Assembly (NCBI GenBank): GCA_026936335.1
Contig: JAPMXV010000053.1
Coordinates: 62,001-126,000, forward strand
DNA: 64,000 bases
From: Mantamonas sphyraenae
Taxonomy: Eukaryota > CRuMs > Mantamonadidae
Direction: 5' to 3'
Shown here: piece after piece, positions 51,962-63,236 of the stretch
Position numbering within the stretch: the stretch's first letter is position 1
Layout of the letters: each line of letters opens with the position of its first letter
Program-made: the position numbers and the translations under genes
The notes under the pieces: model-generated
Told to the model about the DNA's origin: nothing
The model's database searches: none
The model's input: only the letters and a program-made list of their open reading frames with translations

Positions 51962-53405
51962 ATGTCATCCTCGAAGCCCTCCGCCGCACAAAAGGCCACC
52001 AAGGCTGCGCAGAAGGAGAAGGAGCGCCAGGAGAACCTTGAGGCTCTCAAGCAGGTGCGTGCCTCCCCCCTTCTTGCCCCGCACTGCCGTCCTCCTAATG
52101 CGCTGCTCACACACCGACATGCTCTTGGCACGCGCATCCGTGGGCCCACGCCGCCGTTTACCGCACGTCATCCACCCCTTCCCACAGGCCTCCTCCCAGA
52201 AGGACTCCACCTACAGCGACAACTTCAAGCTCGGAAGCGGAGGCGTCCTGCAGTACGTGCTGAGAGGCCCAGTTTGGAAACTCCGGAGGGTCTTTCGCCC
52301 ACTCACCACCTCGCCGTTACCCACCCTCGCCCTCCTTCACAGGTTCTTGCGCCACCTGGTCCAGATTGCTGTCTTCCTTGTGCTCAACGGCAAGCTCTTT
52401 GACCTCGCACAGACCAGTACGTCCCTGTCCACGCCGTACACGTGCGCCCAAAGACATGCGCCTCTTGGCGCCCCGCCACGTCGGCACACACGCGCCCTCT
52501 CCTCCTCCTCCTCCTTCTCCTTGTCTCTCCACGCATCTCTCTCACACTCATCCTCCGCCGCCCTCTCCACACCTCCTTCACCCACAGACATCATTGTCCC
52601 CTACCTGCATCCCACTCAGGCTCCTTTCTCCACCGCCGCCGGTGTCTACGAGAGCCTCGAGTTCACCGTCACCAAGGGTGTCTTCCCGCTCGTTGCCCTG
52701 GGCGTCATCTACTTCACTGCCATCACTGTCGGCAAGCTCTTCTGCGGCTGGGCCTGCCCCATGGGTCTCTTCCAGGACCTCATTGTCTACCTGCCTTTCC
52801 GCAAGATCAAGCCCGACAAGGCCAGCGATGCCCAGCTCAAGGACATCCGCTGGGCCATCCTTGGCTTCTCGCTCCTCCTCAGCTCCCTCGTTGGCTACCG
52901 CCGCTTCGTGGCTGCCCCTGGCGACTGGGAAGCTGAGGCCGACCTCCTCGGCGTCTTTACCGACAGCCCGTTCACCGTCCTGTCCCCCTCCTCCACCCTC
53001 TTTGCCTACCTTCCGTGGATGGCCCTTTGGAAGACCGAGGGCATCCTTGTCGACGGTGGCTTTGTTCTCATGATCAAGCTCCTCCTCTTTGCCGCCTTTG
53101 TCGTCCCGGCTTTCTACATCCCGCGCTTCTTCTGCCGCTACGCCTGCCCGGTCGGCACCATGATGGCTCCCATGAGCCAGTACAAGATCCTTAGGATCTC
53201 CAAGACCAACCGCCTCCGTGACGACGTCCTCAACAAGGTCCTCGGTGACGTTTGCCCCATGGGCATTCGCCAGGCTTCGGGCGCCGACTTTATTGACGAC
53301 GAGGGCTGCATCCACTGCGGTCGCTGCGTCACCGAGTTGCCCAAGGACCTCAACCAGACCTTCTTCTCCAACGGCAAGCAGGTGAAGGACATGAAGGTCG
53401 AATGA
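51962..53405 (+). CDS. NapH/RdxA/NosR-type membrane polyferredoxin (4Fe-4S)
   Basis: Exons 51962-52054, 52188-52252, 52343-52416 and 52588-53405 (donors GTGCGT, GTACGT, GTACGT; acceptors CAG) give 349 residues. A Lys/Ala/Glu-rich soluble N-terminus (about 50 residues) has no evident signal or transit peptide. Four or five TM helices follow (HLVQIAVFLVLNGKLFDL; VFPLVALGVIYFTAITVG; WAILGFSLLLSSLVGY; VLMIKLLLFAAFVVPAF). Two CxxxCP motifs, FCGWACPMGLFQD and FCRYACPVGTMMAP, follow membrane helices in the way typical of bacterial and archaeal NapH/CcoG/NosR electron-transfer proteins. The C-terminal ferredoxin motif is CIHCGRCVTELP: the fourth ligand (normally CP) is Leu-Pro, although the CP of DVCPMGI upstream could substitute. 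The family is prokaryotic in character, so horizontal origin is plausible. Three introns show it is a genuine nuclear gene. Redox partner unknown. Confidence 0.82.
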
Positions 53406-53456
53406 AAAAAGGCGTGTCATTTTTCTTCAGCAGCGCATTGTTGGTTGTCGTCCTGT

Positions 53457-56400
53457 TCATCCCTCGGTTTCCATCTCATCCTCCTCATCTTCACTCTCGT
53501 CCTCTTCGCTCTCCACGCCCTCAACCACTGTAAGCTCAAACTCGTATTCCTGGTCGCAGCCGAGGTAGCAATCCGAGTTGAGACTGAGCGCAAACGTGCG
53601 CTTGCCCGTTCCCTCGGGTGCGGAAAACACCACCTTGACACTCTTCTTCATGCCCAGCGTCACGTATCGCACAGCAAGCACCGTCTGAGTCGCCGCTTCG
53701 CTCACCACCAGCCACCAGCCTTCCTGGCGCTGCGACGGGAATCGCGGCGCGTACACGGGACCCACATACTCGCTCTCGCGCTCCAGCGACACATTCAACT
53801 GCACCTTGTCGCCCTCGGGCACGGGTTCGCTGCCCCCGTCCACCTCAAACTCCATCTCCACGCTCGGATACTGGTTGCACACCACCGCCACGTCTGCCAG
53901 CTGCTTGCCCTCCATCTGCAACAAATCGTTGCGCTCCTTGTCTTCCAGTTCCATCAGGTCAAAGATGCCTTCCACACCTGCGTCCGCGCACCGTTGCAGA
54001 CGTGCCTCGTCGTCAAAGTGTGGCAGCTGCTTCAGCGGCGAGTCGCTGTCCCACAGGCCCTGCGTCACCATCTGCGACATCTCCATGGCCGCCAGACACG
54101 GACCCAACCAGCCCTGGTTGGCCACTACGTCCACCAGCGCACGGATCAGAGTCACAGCCCGTTCCACCACGCGCTTCTGGTCGATTGCCATGTCGCCCGT
54201 CAACTTGCGCCTGCTGAACCAGCACTGCAGCAGCACGTTGCACTTGACAAACGGAGAGTTGAACTCTGCCGACTGCACAGGCAGCGGCAGATGGTACGCC
54301 AGGTTCTGCACCACCCTCTCTTCTGTGTCGCGCACAGGCACGTCCACAAACTCGCTCGACGTCGACAGCACCTCCAACAGGCCCTTCAGCTTCGTCTTGG
54401 ACTTTAGCGACCCGCTGTACAGCTCCACCGTGGTGTAGCGCACGTAGTAGAACGAGGCAATCACACCCAGGTTCGTTGCACTCAGCATCACCTGGTCTTC
54501 CACCTCCACACACTTGCTCGCCTCAAGGTCCGCCAGTGTGTTCTCCACAAGTTCACTCAAGTGGTCCGACAGGTGTCGGTGCGTCACTCCCTTCAGGCCG
54601 TAGTAGTTTGGGTTTTGCGGCAGCCGCCTGTACATAAATGTCCACGTGAGCCAGTCCACCGCCTCGTGCTTGCTCTCCATCATCTCGTTCACCACCTCTG
54701 CGTTGAAGTGATCCGCCAGAAAGTGGTCCAGGTGCGATTCGATCGGCAGCGGCTCGCACACAAACCGTTTGAAGTACTCCTTCTTTGACGACGGGCACAG
54801 AATGAAGCTCTTGCCAAGCACGTCGCCTGCACCGGGCCGTCCGGCCTTGCCTGTCATTTGCACAATGTCCTGGATCGGATAGTCCACGTACGAGTGCTCC
54901 CGGCCTTCGTAGTATTCTGTGTTCATCACCAGTGTCATGTACGGCTGCATGTTCATGCCCCAGCACAGGTGATGGTCCACAATCACCACCTGGATGGCCC
55001 CTGCGTTGAACAGCGTTTCCACAACACTCTTTTCCTGTTCCGACAGGCCATCGTGGTACAAACCCACGCCGAAGCTCAGCGTGCTGCGCAGCGCACGGTT
55101 CGACACAAGCTCCAGGTACGGCGCAAGGTCATCTGCGGTGCACTTGAGGAAGCGCTCCGAGGCCTTGTCTGCAAACGCATACGTGTGCAAGTCCACCGCG
55201 CATGTGCGTGTGTGCTTGCGCGACGGCACAAACACAATGGTGCCCTGTTCGTCTGCGTGATTGACAATGGCGTTGTACACGGGCTTGGCCATCGACAGCA
55301 TGCACGTGTTGAAGTTGGGTGCATCAAACCCTTGGATGGTGATTTCCAGGCGCACCGGCCGCATGTGCGGCGGAAAGTGGAACAGCGAATTCTTCTTGCT
55401 CGATGCGCCGATCCACTCGCCCAAGTCGCGTGCGTTGGCCACCGACGCCGCCAAACCCACAATGCGCACCGTGTGATCCTCCAGCTGTGCACTCATGTTG
55501 TGCATGCGCGACACCACCACCTCCAGCGTGGGTCCCTCCTGGCCGCCCACCATGTGCAGCTCATCCACAATGAACAGATCCACCTGCTGCACCGCCGGCC
55601 GCTTCTCCCAGCGGCGCGACAGCACGTCCCACACCTCTGCTGTGCTGCACACAATGTCTGCCTTGGCCAGCAGCTTCAGGTCCACCATGGAGTTGCCGGT
55701 GAGCATCACCACCGTTTTGCCGCACCGTTCGCCAAAGCGTTTGTCCCAGTCTGCAAACCGCTCGCGCACAATCTCGTCCCGTGCAGCCACGTACACAATG
55801 CGCGGAGTCTCCTTCTTCAGGAACAGCTGGATCATGGCAAACTCCGCCATCGCCGTCTTGCCCGACCCTGTCGGCGCGCTCACCAGCGTGTTGGCACTCG
55901 TTTCAAACAGTGTGCCAAACACTTGCGTTTGGATGGGATTGAACAGCGTAAAGGCGCCGTCGTACAGAGCCTCAAACGTCTTGCTGCCCAGAGCCGTCAC
56001 CGGCAGCGGCTGCAGATCCAGCAGCTCCGTATGTTTGTCAAACGCCTCGGGCAGGATCAGGTGGCGGAAGGAGACCGGCAAAACGGTTTCACTGTGGAGC
56101 CAGCGATCGCTGACAGCCTTGATGAAGTACTGCGGGGGCATGGGGTCGCCGATGGGCACGGTGAAGGAGAGCGTGTGCTCCTCCTTGGCGTAGCGTGCGC
56201 GCAGCACAAACAGCTGCCTGTGCAGGATGATTTCCGAGTTGACGTCTTCCACGAGGATCCAAAAGGGCTGCGAGTGGCCGTGCACACTCACGTCGTACTC
56301 AAAGTCCGGCGTGATGATCAGCTCGACCTTGAGCACCTCGCGTGTGATGGGCTGCACGTTGGCCTCCAGGAACAGACGCGGGAAGCGGTGTACGTGTGTG

Positions 56401-59400
56401 TAGATCTCTCGCCCCATACTTGGGTAACGGATGAGGTCGCCGATCTGCTGCGGGGTCAGGTCGTAGTAGCGGTCCCACGCAAAGTCCTTCTTCTCAATCA
56501 TCTTGATGATGTTCTTTGGAATCTCGGGGAATTGGTTGAGGGGAGTTTCGGCAGCCCATTGACGGTGCTGCACCATGTTGCTGAGGTTGAGCGTGCGCAT
56601 GGCAAGCTGAGCCCAGCCGCGGCAGAGGCAAATCTCAAACAGAGCGCGCACAATGCGCCCAGCACTCTGCGTGATGTACACCATGTCGGACGCAAGCGCA
56701 AAACCCTCGAGAGAAAGGCGTGAAATGTAGGCCTGGAGCAGGATGTTGACCTTTGCACTGGCCTGGTCGACGGGTTCCTTGACCGGAATCGGCACCTGTT
56801 CGGCCAGCTTCTGCAGCTCGACGACTTCCTCGTCGCGCACGTGCATGTACTTGAATTCGTCCGAGAGAGCAAACAGGCGGAAGATGTCGATGTCTCCCAG
56901 GGTGGGCTTGAGGTGTTCGTTGTACGTCGCGATGGAGGCGTGCGAGATGTAGTAGTGCGAGGCAACCTTGCCCAGGTCGGTGCTCTGCAGCAACCCCGAC
57001 GTGCGGTCGTACTTGATGAGGTTGGTGCGTTCCAACACGGTGGCAGCTGCATGGACCAGGTCAATGCGACGCTGTTCCAGCAAGGGGTCGTCCTTGGCCT
57101 CCTCGTCACTGATGCCGTAGGTGGCCGGCGAGCGCAGCATTCGCACAAACAGATAGCTGTAACCGAGCCAATTGCACGCCTCCTGGGCGTTCTGCACTGT
57201 GCCGAGGACGATTTCCGCGTTGAGCATGTCCGGCAGACGCGACAGCACTTGCGACTCCACAGGCAGGGCCTCGTTGATGAGGGACATGTAGTAGCGCAGC
57301 TCGCGGCGTGTGGTGATGACGACGCCCTCGCCAAAGGTGTCGTGCTGCGGGCGTCCTCCGCGGCCAAGCATCTGCATGATGTCCATGAAGCTGAGTTCAG
57401 TCCAGTCGCCCAGCTCGGGCGAGTACACCTGCGTGCCCTTGATGACAACCATGTGAGCGGGCAGGTTGACGCCCCAAGCCAGGGTGGCTGTGGAGACGAG
57501 GACCTGAAGGTGGCCAGCCGCAAAGAGATCCTCGACACGCTGGCGATCGCTGCGGGACATGCCTGCGTGATGGATGCCAAAGCCGTACGGCATGATGTCC
57601 TTCAGCTCATTGCTCTTGCACTCCTCGGCTTGTTCTGCCAGCAGGAGACGGGAGCCCTCGTAGGGCTGGAGGAATGCGCCGAGAGAGCCGGCCTCCATGG
57701 CGCGGTCGATAATGTCGCGTGCGGTGCGTGCAGTGTCCTTGCGCGAGTGCACAAACACAATCACCTGGTTCTTGCCCGCCTGCGACGAGACCTTGTTGTA
57801 GCACAGCTCGTTCATGAGTTGGATGCGCTTGAGGGCGTTGCTTGTGTTGACGCCCACGTAGGTCTGCTGCAGTGGCACGGGCCGGAAGTGCTGGTCGAAG
57901 AAGAACATGCCCTTGTCTTCGTTGACGCGCAAGAACATGGCCACGTCCTCAAAGTTGGGAAGGGTTGCAGACAGACCCACGAGACGGATGCGGTGGGTGG
58001 TGTGCATCTGCCGGATGGTGCGCGACACAATCCCTTCGAGCACAGGTCCGCGGTCGTCGTGCAGCAGGTGGATTTCGTCAATGATGATGAGTCGCACCAA
58101 CTCGGTGTACGTGCGCTCGCCGTTCTTGCGCGTAATCACATCCCACTTTTCCGGGGTGGTGACAATCAGCTGCGTCTGTTCAATCTGCTCCCTGCTGAGC
58201 TGTGCGTCTCCACTCAGCTCGCGCACCTGGATGCCGTACGGAGCCAGGCGTTCGCCAAAGTTGATAACCACCTCCTGGACGAGGGCCTTCATGGGAGCCA
58301 CGTAGACGATCTTGAAGGCGTCCAGGTCGACGTTGCCTTCGCTGTCCATGTGCTTGCCAATGGTCTGCAGCATGGTCAGCATGGCTACGTTTGTTTTGCC
58401 GGCACCTGTGGGCGCACACATGAGGATGTTTTCGTCGGAAAACAGGGCCGTGTCGTACACGCGGCTCTGGATGGCGTTGAGCTGGACCATCTTTTTCAGC
58501 GTAAACGGCGGCTGCGCCCACTTGGGCATGTCTGCCACGTCAACCATCTTGACGTTGCCCTCGTAGCCCTTGGCCTTGACAGCAGGGATGTGCACCTCCT
58601 CGTATCCCTCGCCCTCAACGACGTAGGCCGACTTGGGTGGCGTGAACTTGTCTGGCATTGTGCGTGCGCCGTCCTTGAATGCCAACTTGTCCAAATCCAG
58701 CAGCTGCTTGGGCCCACGCCAGCGCGTCCCCGCGCCCACGTTTGTGTTCTTACCCTTGGTGACGATGGAGAAGCGCGCGGAGGAGGCCGACTGCGACTCG
58801 CGAGCTCGCTGCAGCACCGTTGCTTTGCTGGCACTGGCGTCGCTGCTGCTGCTGCTGCTGCTGCTGGAGGAGGAGGAGGAAGACGAAGCGTCGATGCCCT
58901 GAAGTTCGTTGTACAGAGGCAGCAGCTGTGGATCAGCCTGCATGTCAGCTTCGATGGCTGCGCGCTCTTGATCGGTCTGGGCCTGGCCCAGGAGAGTGGC
59001 ATACACAATGCGCATGCGGTTCTTCATGAGGGTGCGGATGAGAGCAAAGTGTTCAAAGCCAATGATGGCCACAAGGTCATTCTCGCAGCGGCGGTCGTCC
59101 TTGGCGGAGTCGCGCATGATGGCAAGCACCTTGTCCGTCACCTCCTGCGACTCCATGGCATCCTCAAAGATCTTGGAAATGTGTCGTTTGATCCAGAATG
59201 GGTCGATGGACTTGATGTTGAGGATGCCCGAGTTGTCCGTGCCGGTGGCTGCAGAGGCAGCGCCGTCGATTGATCCCGACTGGCCGCCTGCGATTTCCGT
59301 GTCCATCTGCGTGTCCTCCTTGCCCTCGTCGTCCTGGGTGTCCACCTCTTCGATGACCTGGTTGAACATGCTCTTTTCGTCGTTCTGTGCGTCGTCGTCG

Positions 59401-60259
59401 TCAAAGACGATGGCGACGCCCATGTCGTCGTCCAGGGTGCTTGCTTGTCCCGTGGCGTTCAGGTGTTCCTCGGGCACAAAGTCGGTGATGGCTTTGCCAA
59501 TGGTGACCAGCTTGAAGAAGCGCTCCTGCGACAGCTTGCCCAGCATGCCTTGGATTTCCTTCTTCTTGTCGATGTCCTGTGTGTGTGTGTGCGTTGTGTG
59601 TGTGTGTTGGGGCGAGAGTGACGGGTGGAAGAGGGCGTGTCAGCACGAGTGCACAAAACGGCCTGGCAGGGCACAGGGGAGGGCAGAAGCGTTGGTATGG
59701 CCACGCATGGACATGGATCAGCCACCTACCCTGTACTGGTCGCTCTTGAGGAGGGCAAGGACCTCGTGGGCAGCCGTCTGGAGGACGTCGCCCGGTTGCG
59801 CGCCAAGCTGGCCCTGAATAAAGGCCAGCAGCTTCTCGTAAGCACGCTTGGTGTCGATGGTGCGGGGCCGGTATCCGTCGGTGGCATCAAAAGAGTCGCT
59901 GTGGAGGTGCGGGGTGTGGGTGGGGCCAGTCAGCGGATGCGTAGGGGCACAAGGGGGCCGGTGGAAAGCGACGCATGTGTGTGTGTTCCTGGCGGGGACG
60001 GAAGATGCGCGCACGCGGGAAGCACTTACACGTCCATGGAAGAGGAGGAAGCGGAGGAAGAGGAGGAAGAGGAGCTACTGGCCACGGGGGCCTTGGAGTA
60101 GGCAGCGCGGTCGCCCATGGTGCCGTCGAGGCGGCCCCACAGTGATTGGACCTCGCCGGTGGGCTCGTTGTCGCGGCGGCGAGACTTGCGATCTTGCGAC
60201 AGCACCAGGTTGGAGTTTGCTCCGTACGAGAACTGCTGCTCTCGCGACGATGCGTCCAT
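53457..60259 (-). CDS. SNRNP200: U5 snRNP 200-kDa helicase Brr2 (SNRNP200)
   Basis: DExD/H Ski2-like helicase that unwinds U4/U6 to activate the spliceosome. Exons 60030-60259, 59730-59898 and 53457-59576 (donors GTAAGT and GTAGGT; acceptors CAG) give 2172 residues against 2136 in human. The N-terminus is FSYGANSNLVLSQDR and NEPTGEVQSLWGRLDGT, then the PWI-like region. Cassette 1 has APTGAGKTNVAM, DEIHLLHDDRGPVLE, GLSATLPNFEDVA and QMLGRGGRPQHD, and is expected to be active. Cassette 2 has APTGSGKTAMAEF and DELHMVGGQEGPTLE but KAGRPGAGD; the human second cassette is ATPase-inactive. Two Sec63 units (helical bundle, HLH, FN3/Ig) follow. A CAG/GAG-type triplet tract in the N-terminal region encodes poly-Ser (about 58833-58885). 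The longest gene in the window; no frame breaks. Confidence 0.98.
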
Positions 60260-60312
60260 GGTGTGTGTTGTTGGGGTGGTAGGGTCGGTGCGCGAAGCGA
60301 GGCAGAAAGACC
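60260..60312. promoter_or_regulatory. 53-bp divergent intergenic region, Brr2 / ICME-like
   Basis: Only 53 bases between divergent start codons at 60259 (minus) and 60313 (plus). Includes a short GTGTGTGTTGTTGGGGTGG stretch; no recognised core-promoter motif. Confidence 0.45.
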
Positions 60313-61557
60313 ATGCTGCAAGTCGCACACGTGGTCAATGCCGTGTCGCTGCTCATCCGCTTTGCGGTGTACATGGTGTTGAACACGGGAAACATCATTG
60401 TGTTGTCGCTGCGGACCATTCGCTTCTTTGCCGCCGGAACGAAATGGTGCGTTGGGAACCTCGGGCGTGTGGCGCGCTACAGGGTCACACTGACACAACA
60501 GAATGCTCGATTGGGTGTTGGAGTGTACAGGTTAAGCAAGTTTGCCAGATTGTGTGCGTTTGCGGCCCTGCTTGGCCCAGCGTGGGCTCGGATGATTTGG
60601 TGGTGGTTGACCGCGCCGCAGATACGGCGCAATGTGCACTACGGGCCCAATCCACGCAATCTACTGGATGTATATGTGCCGTGGAACCGTGGAACTAGTG
60701 AAAAGAAACTGCCTGTGGTGTTCTTTGTGTGTGGAGGTGCGTGGACCGTGGGGTACAAGACGTGGGGTGCCCTGACCGCTGCGCATCTGTCCAACATGGG
60801 TGCAGTGGTGGTGACGCCAGATTATCGGAATTTCCCCCAGGCGAGGATTGGCGAGATGCTTCTGGACGTGGAGACGGCGCTGGACTGGGTGGTTGCGAAC
60901 ATTGGGGAGCACGGTGGCGACCCCGAGGACATTGTGGTGGTTGGACAAAGTGCAGGGGCTCACCTAAGTACGATGCTGTTGCTGGGTGGGGTGTGTCGCG
61001 AGAACGGGGTGGAGGGCTTCGCATGGGGCAAGGCACCGCCGCGAGTAGGTCGTTCGCCACAATGGCGGATGGCAAACGTGCGTGCCTATGTGGGTGTGTC
61101 GGGCGTGTATGATCTGACGCAGATGCAGGAGCATGCGCACCAAATGGGGTTGCATCGGAACGTGCTGCACGCAATGTTTGGCGGGATCAAGCAACTGCCG
61201 TCGTGGAGTCCGTCGCTGCTGGTCCACCAAGTGCATTCAGGGAGCGTACATCTGGAAGACACAGCAGTGAAGCTGCCTCCGTGCACCCTGTTCCATGGGA
61301 CGGCAGACATGAGCTCGCCGCACTCACAGAGCGAACAATTCGCACATGAGCTCGAGGCAGCAGGCGTAGAGGTGTCATTGCACCTGTTTCCAGGCATGAC
61401 ACACACTGATCCCATACTGGAGCTGCCATTTGATGGCAAAGACCCGTTGACACCCGAGTTGGCACGGATTGTGCTTGGGAAGCGGCGGGAGCCCGTGCAG
61501 GAGCGCTTTGCACCTCACTGGGCAATTGAATGTGCTCGATGGGTGAATCCATTCTGA
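60313..61557 (+). CDS. Isoprenylcysteine methylesterase-like alpha/beta hydrolase, membrane anchored
   Basis: 414 residues, intronless. The N-terminal 110 residues contain hydrophobic segments (AVSLLIRFAVYMVLNTGNII, ARLCAFAALLGPAWARMIWW). The alpha/beta hydrolase domain follows: oxyanion region FVCGGAWTVGYKTWG, PDYRNFPQARIGEM, nucleophile elbow VVGQSAGAHLST (Ser), acidic residue in LFHGTADMSSPHSQ (Asp) and catalytic His in FPGMTHTDPI. The order and spacing match plant ICME/ICME-LIKE proteins, which demethylate prenylated C-terminal cysteine methyl esters at the ER/Golgi, though other hormone-sensitive-lipase-family substrates are possible. Regulation is not evident. Confidence 0.85.
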   Translation: MLQVAHVVNAVSLLIRFAVYMVLNTGNIIVLSLRTIRFFAAGTKWCVGNLGRVARYRVTLTQQNARLGVGVYRLSKFARLCAFAALLGPAWARMIWWWLTAPQIRRNVHYGPNPRNLLDVYVPWNRGTSEKKLPVVFFVCGGAWTVGYKTWGALTAAHLSNMGAVVVTPDYRNFPQARIGEMLLDVETALDWVVANIGEHGGDPEDIVVVGQSAGAHLSTMLLLGGVCRENGVEGFAWGKAPPRVGRSPQWRMANVRAYVGVSGVYDLTQMQEHAHQMGLHRNVLHAMFGGIKQLPSWSPSLLVHQVHSGSVHLEDTAVKLPPCTLFHGTADMSSPHSQSEQFAHELEAAGVEVSLHLFPGMTHTDPILELPFDGKDPLTPELARIVLGKRREPVQERFAPHWAIECARWVNPF

Positions 61558-61634
61558 GTCGAAGAGGAGGGTCAGAGGGCATGTGAGGGGTGGCGGGTGC
61601 GGCAGCGCACCAAGGATTTTTGTGGAGCACGGCA

Positions 61635-62009
61635 ATGGAAGGCGCAAGGAATTTGGTGATGATGGTAACCATGGGGGGACTCTTTGGCTTCTTGTACTTG
61701 CAGGGAGAAAAGGTAGGGTTGCGTGCGCGTGTGACGGTTGAGAGCGCGGGTGCTGACGGACCGGGCACACGGAACTGCAGAAAGCGGCAGAGCGATGGCA
61801 ACAAGAGGTCGAACTTTCGTTGGAGCAAGAGAAAGAAGGTATGTAGAGGCATATGCATGGAGTGCAGAGGCTTGGGGAGACCACTGACGTGTGTGCGGGG
61901 TTTGGATCGCGCAGACAAGGAATTTCTTCGGGAGCGGTACGCAAACGACCCTGCACTGAGGCAGTTTTACAAGGACAACAACACAAAACCTACATTTGAC
62001 AAGTGGTGA
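61635..62009 (+). CDS. 76-residue single-TM protein, three exons, unknown family
   Basis: Exons 61635-61712, 61781-61838 and 61915-62009 (introns 68 and 76 bp; donors GTAGGG and GTATGT; acceptors CTGCAG and GCGCAG). Phases match (0 and 1), and the product is a short N-terminal TM helix (LVMMVTMGGLFGFLYL), an acidic amphipathic helix (WQQEVELSLEQEKEDKE) and a conserved-looking end (NTKPTFDKW). The small size, single TM followed by a charged helix, and lack of a signal cleavage site are typical of small mitochondrial inner-membrane accessory or assembly proteins, but no family is recognised. The three-exon structure with clean sites is the main evidence that it is real. Confidence 0.6.
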   Translation: MEGARNLVMMVTMGGLFGFLYLQGEKVGLRARVTVESAGADGPGTRNCRKRQSDGNKRSNFRWSKRKKVCRGICMECRGLGRPLTCVRGLDRADKEFLRERYANDPALRQFYKDNNTKPTFDKW

Positions 62010-62108
62010 CACGTTTGCACACGGGTGACGCGAGTACAGCGGAGATATGTTTGCGCAAGGGGATTGGAGGGCGTGCAATGAATGTGTGTCGCAGTGTGGC
62101 TGTGAAGT

Positions 62109-63200
62109 CTATTTGAGAAGGAGCTGCTCTTGCACCATGATGCTGGCGCCCATGATGAGCATGACGACGCCGACAATGAGGTTCATGATCATCTGGTTGA
62201 CTCGAAAGGCAACGCGAGTGCCGACAAGCGTTCCGATGAGTCCGAAGGAGGCGATGATGAGGAGGTGAGACCAGATGAGGGGCCACTGGACAAGAGAGCG
62301 TGCATGGCCGACTGTGGGGCCGACGAGAGGGTCAAGGAAGCAGTAGAGAGTGCAGAGGACGGCCATGAGCATGCCGCAGGTGAGACATCCCGTGCCGATG
62401 GCGGTCTGAAGGTCCATGTGAAGAAAGAACATATACAGGAGGACAAACATCATGCCGCTTCCCATGCCCAGGATGCCTGAGCAGGCGCCAAAGAACATGC
62501 CCAGGACGACAGTGGCGGCCCATTCCCAGCGCGCAACTTTGGGGCCTCCGTGCGCGGCAGCAATCTCTTCGCGAGCACTGAGGTGATGTGTGGGGAATGT
62601 ACTGTAGACCCCGTCGCGGTGGGAGTAGGCATGGGGTGTGGCGAGGAGTTTGTCTGATTGTTTGGGGGGAGGGTGGTGCGTGTCTGCGTTCACGCTATGC
62701 TCGAGGTCGCCGCTGGAAGGGGATTGGGCAGACTCGCGCTCTCTGCGCCATTGCCTGTAGGCACGCACAAAGAAGCCCAGGGAGAAAGCAAAGACTGCCC
62801 ACGGGAGGGAGCCCTTGAGGAAGGCGGTATGAGTGGGCAGCACTGTGCGAGTGGCAAAGACGAGAGTCAGAGAGCCGGCCAGTGACGCGAGGACGCCCAT
62901 CATGAGGCCCTCGCTGAGGCTGATTTTCATCTGGCGCGAGTAGTACACGGCCAGATAGGTGAAGTTGAGAAAGTCGGAAAACATGGAGCAGAAGATGGCG
63001 TCAAAGATGTGAAAGTCGAGGCCGACATAGAGGAGGGGCACGACGAGGTTCCAGGCCGTGAAACCGATGACACTGGCCGAAAACCCAATCATGATGGACA
63101 GGGGCACCATGAGGAGGGCAAAGTAGCCAAAGCCGATCATCAGCAGGGTGGGAGATCGACTTTTGCTTGGGTGTGGAGAAGCGCACGCAGTGGGGAGCAT
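62109..63200 (-). CDS. TauE/SafE family membrane transporter (sulfite/organosulfonate exporter type)
   Basis: 363 residues from ATG 63200 (MLPTACASPHPS), intronless. Eight or nine TM helices are arranged as two halves separated by a charged cytosolic loop (RRERESAQSPSSGDLEHS...). The TauE/SafE repeat motifs are visible: GFSASVIGFTAWNLVVPLL in the first half and GMFFGACSGILGMGSGMMFVL in the second, followed by TAIGTGCLTCGMLMAVLC and LIGTLVGTRVAFRVN. The substrate (sulfite, sulfonates, sulfur compounds or other anions) cannot be predicted. Eukaryotic members exist in protists and plants. Divergent from the last gene, with 36 bp between start codons. Confidence 0.82.
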   Translation of the reverse strand: MLPTACASPHPSKSRSPTLLMIGFGYFALLMVPLSIMIGFSASVIGFTAWNLVVPLLYVGLDFHIFDAIFCSMFSDFLNFTYLAVYYSRQMKISLSEGLMMGVLASLAGSLTLVFATRTVLPTHTAFLKGSLPWAVFAFSLGFFVRAYRQWRRERESAQSPSSGDLEHSVNADTHHPPPKQSDKLLATPHAYSHRDGVYSTFPTHHLSAREEIAAAHGGPKVARWEWAATVVLGMFFGACSGILGMGSGMMFVLLYMFFLHMDLQTAIGTGCLTCGMLMAVLCTLYCFLDPLVGPTVGHARSLVQWPLIWSHLLIIASFGLIGTLVGTRVAFRVNQMIMNLIVGVVMLIMGASIMVQEQLLLK

Positions 63201-63236
63201 TGGAATTCGGATCAGAGTGTGGAAGGAGACATCAGC

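Noticed and set aside
54858-59273. Long plus-strand frames (621 and 810 codons) antisense to Brr2
   Set aside because: Shadow frames of a strongly conserved gene; His/Arg/Val/Leu-rich and motif-free.
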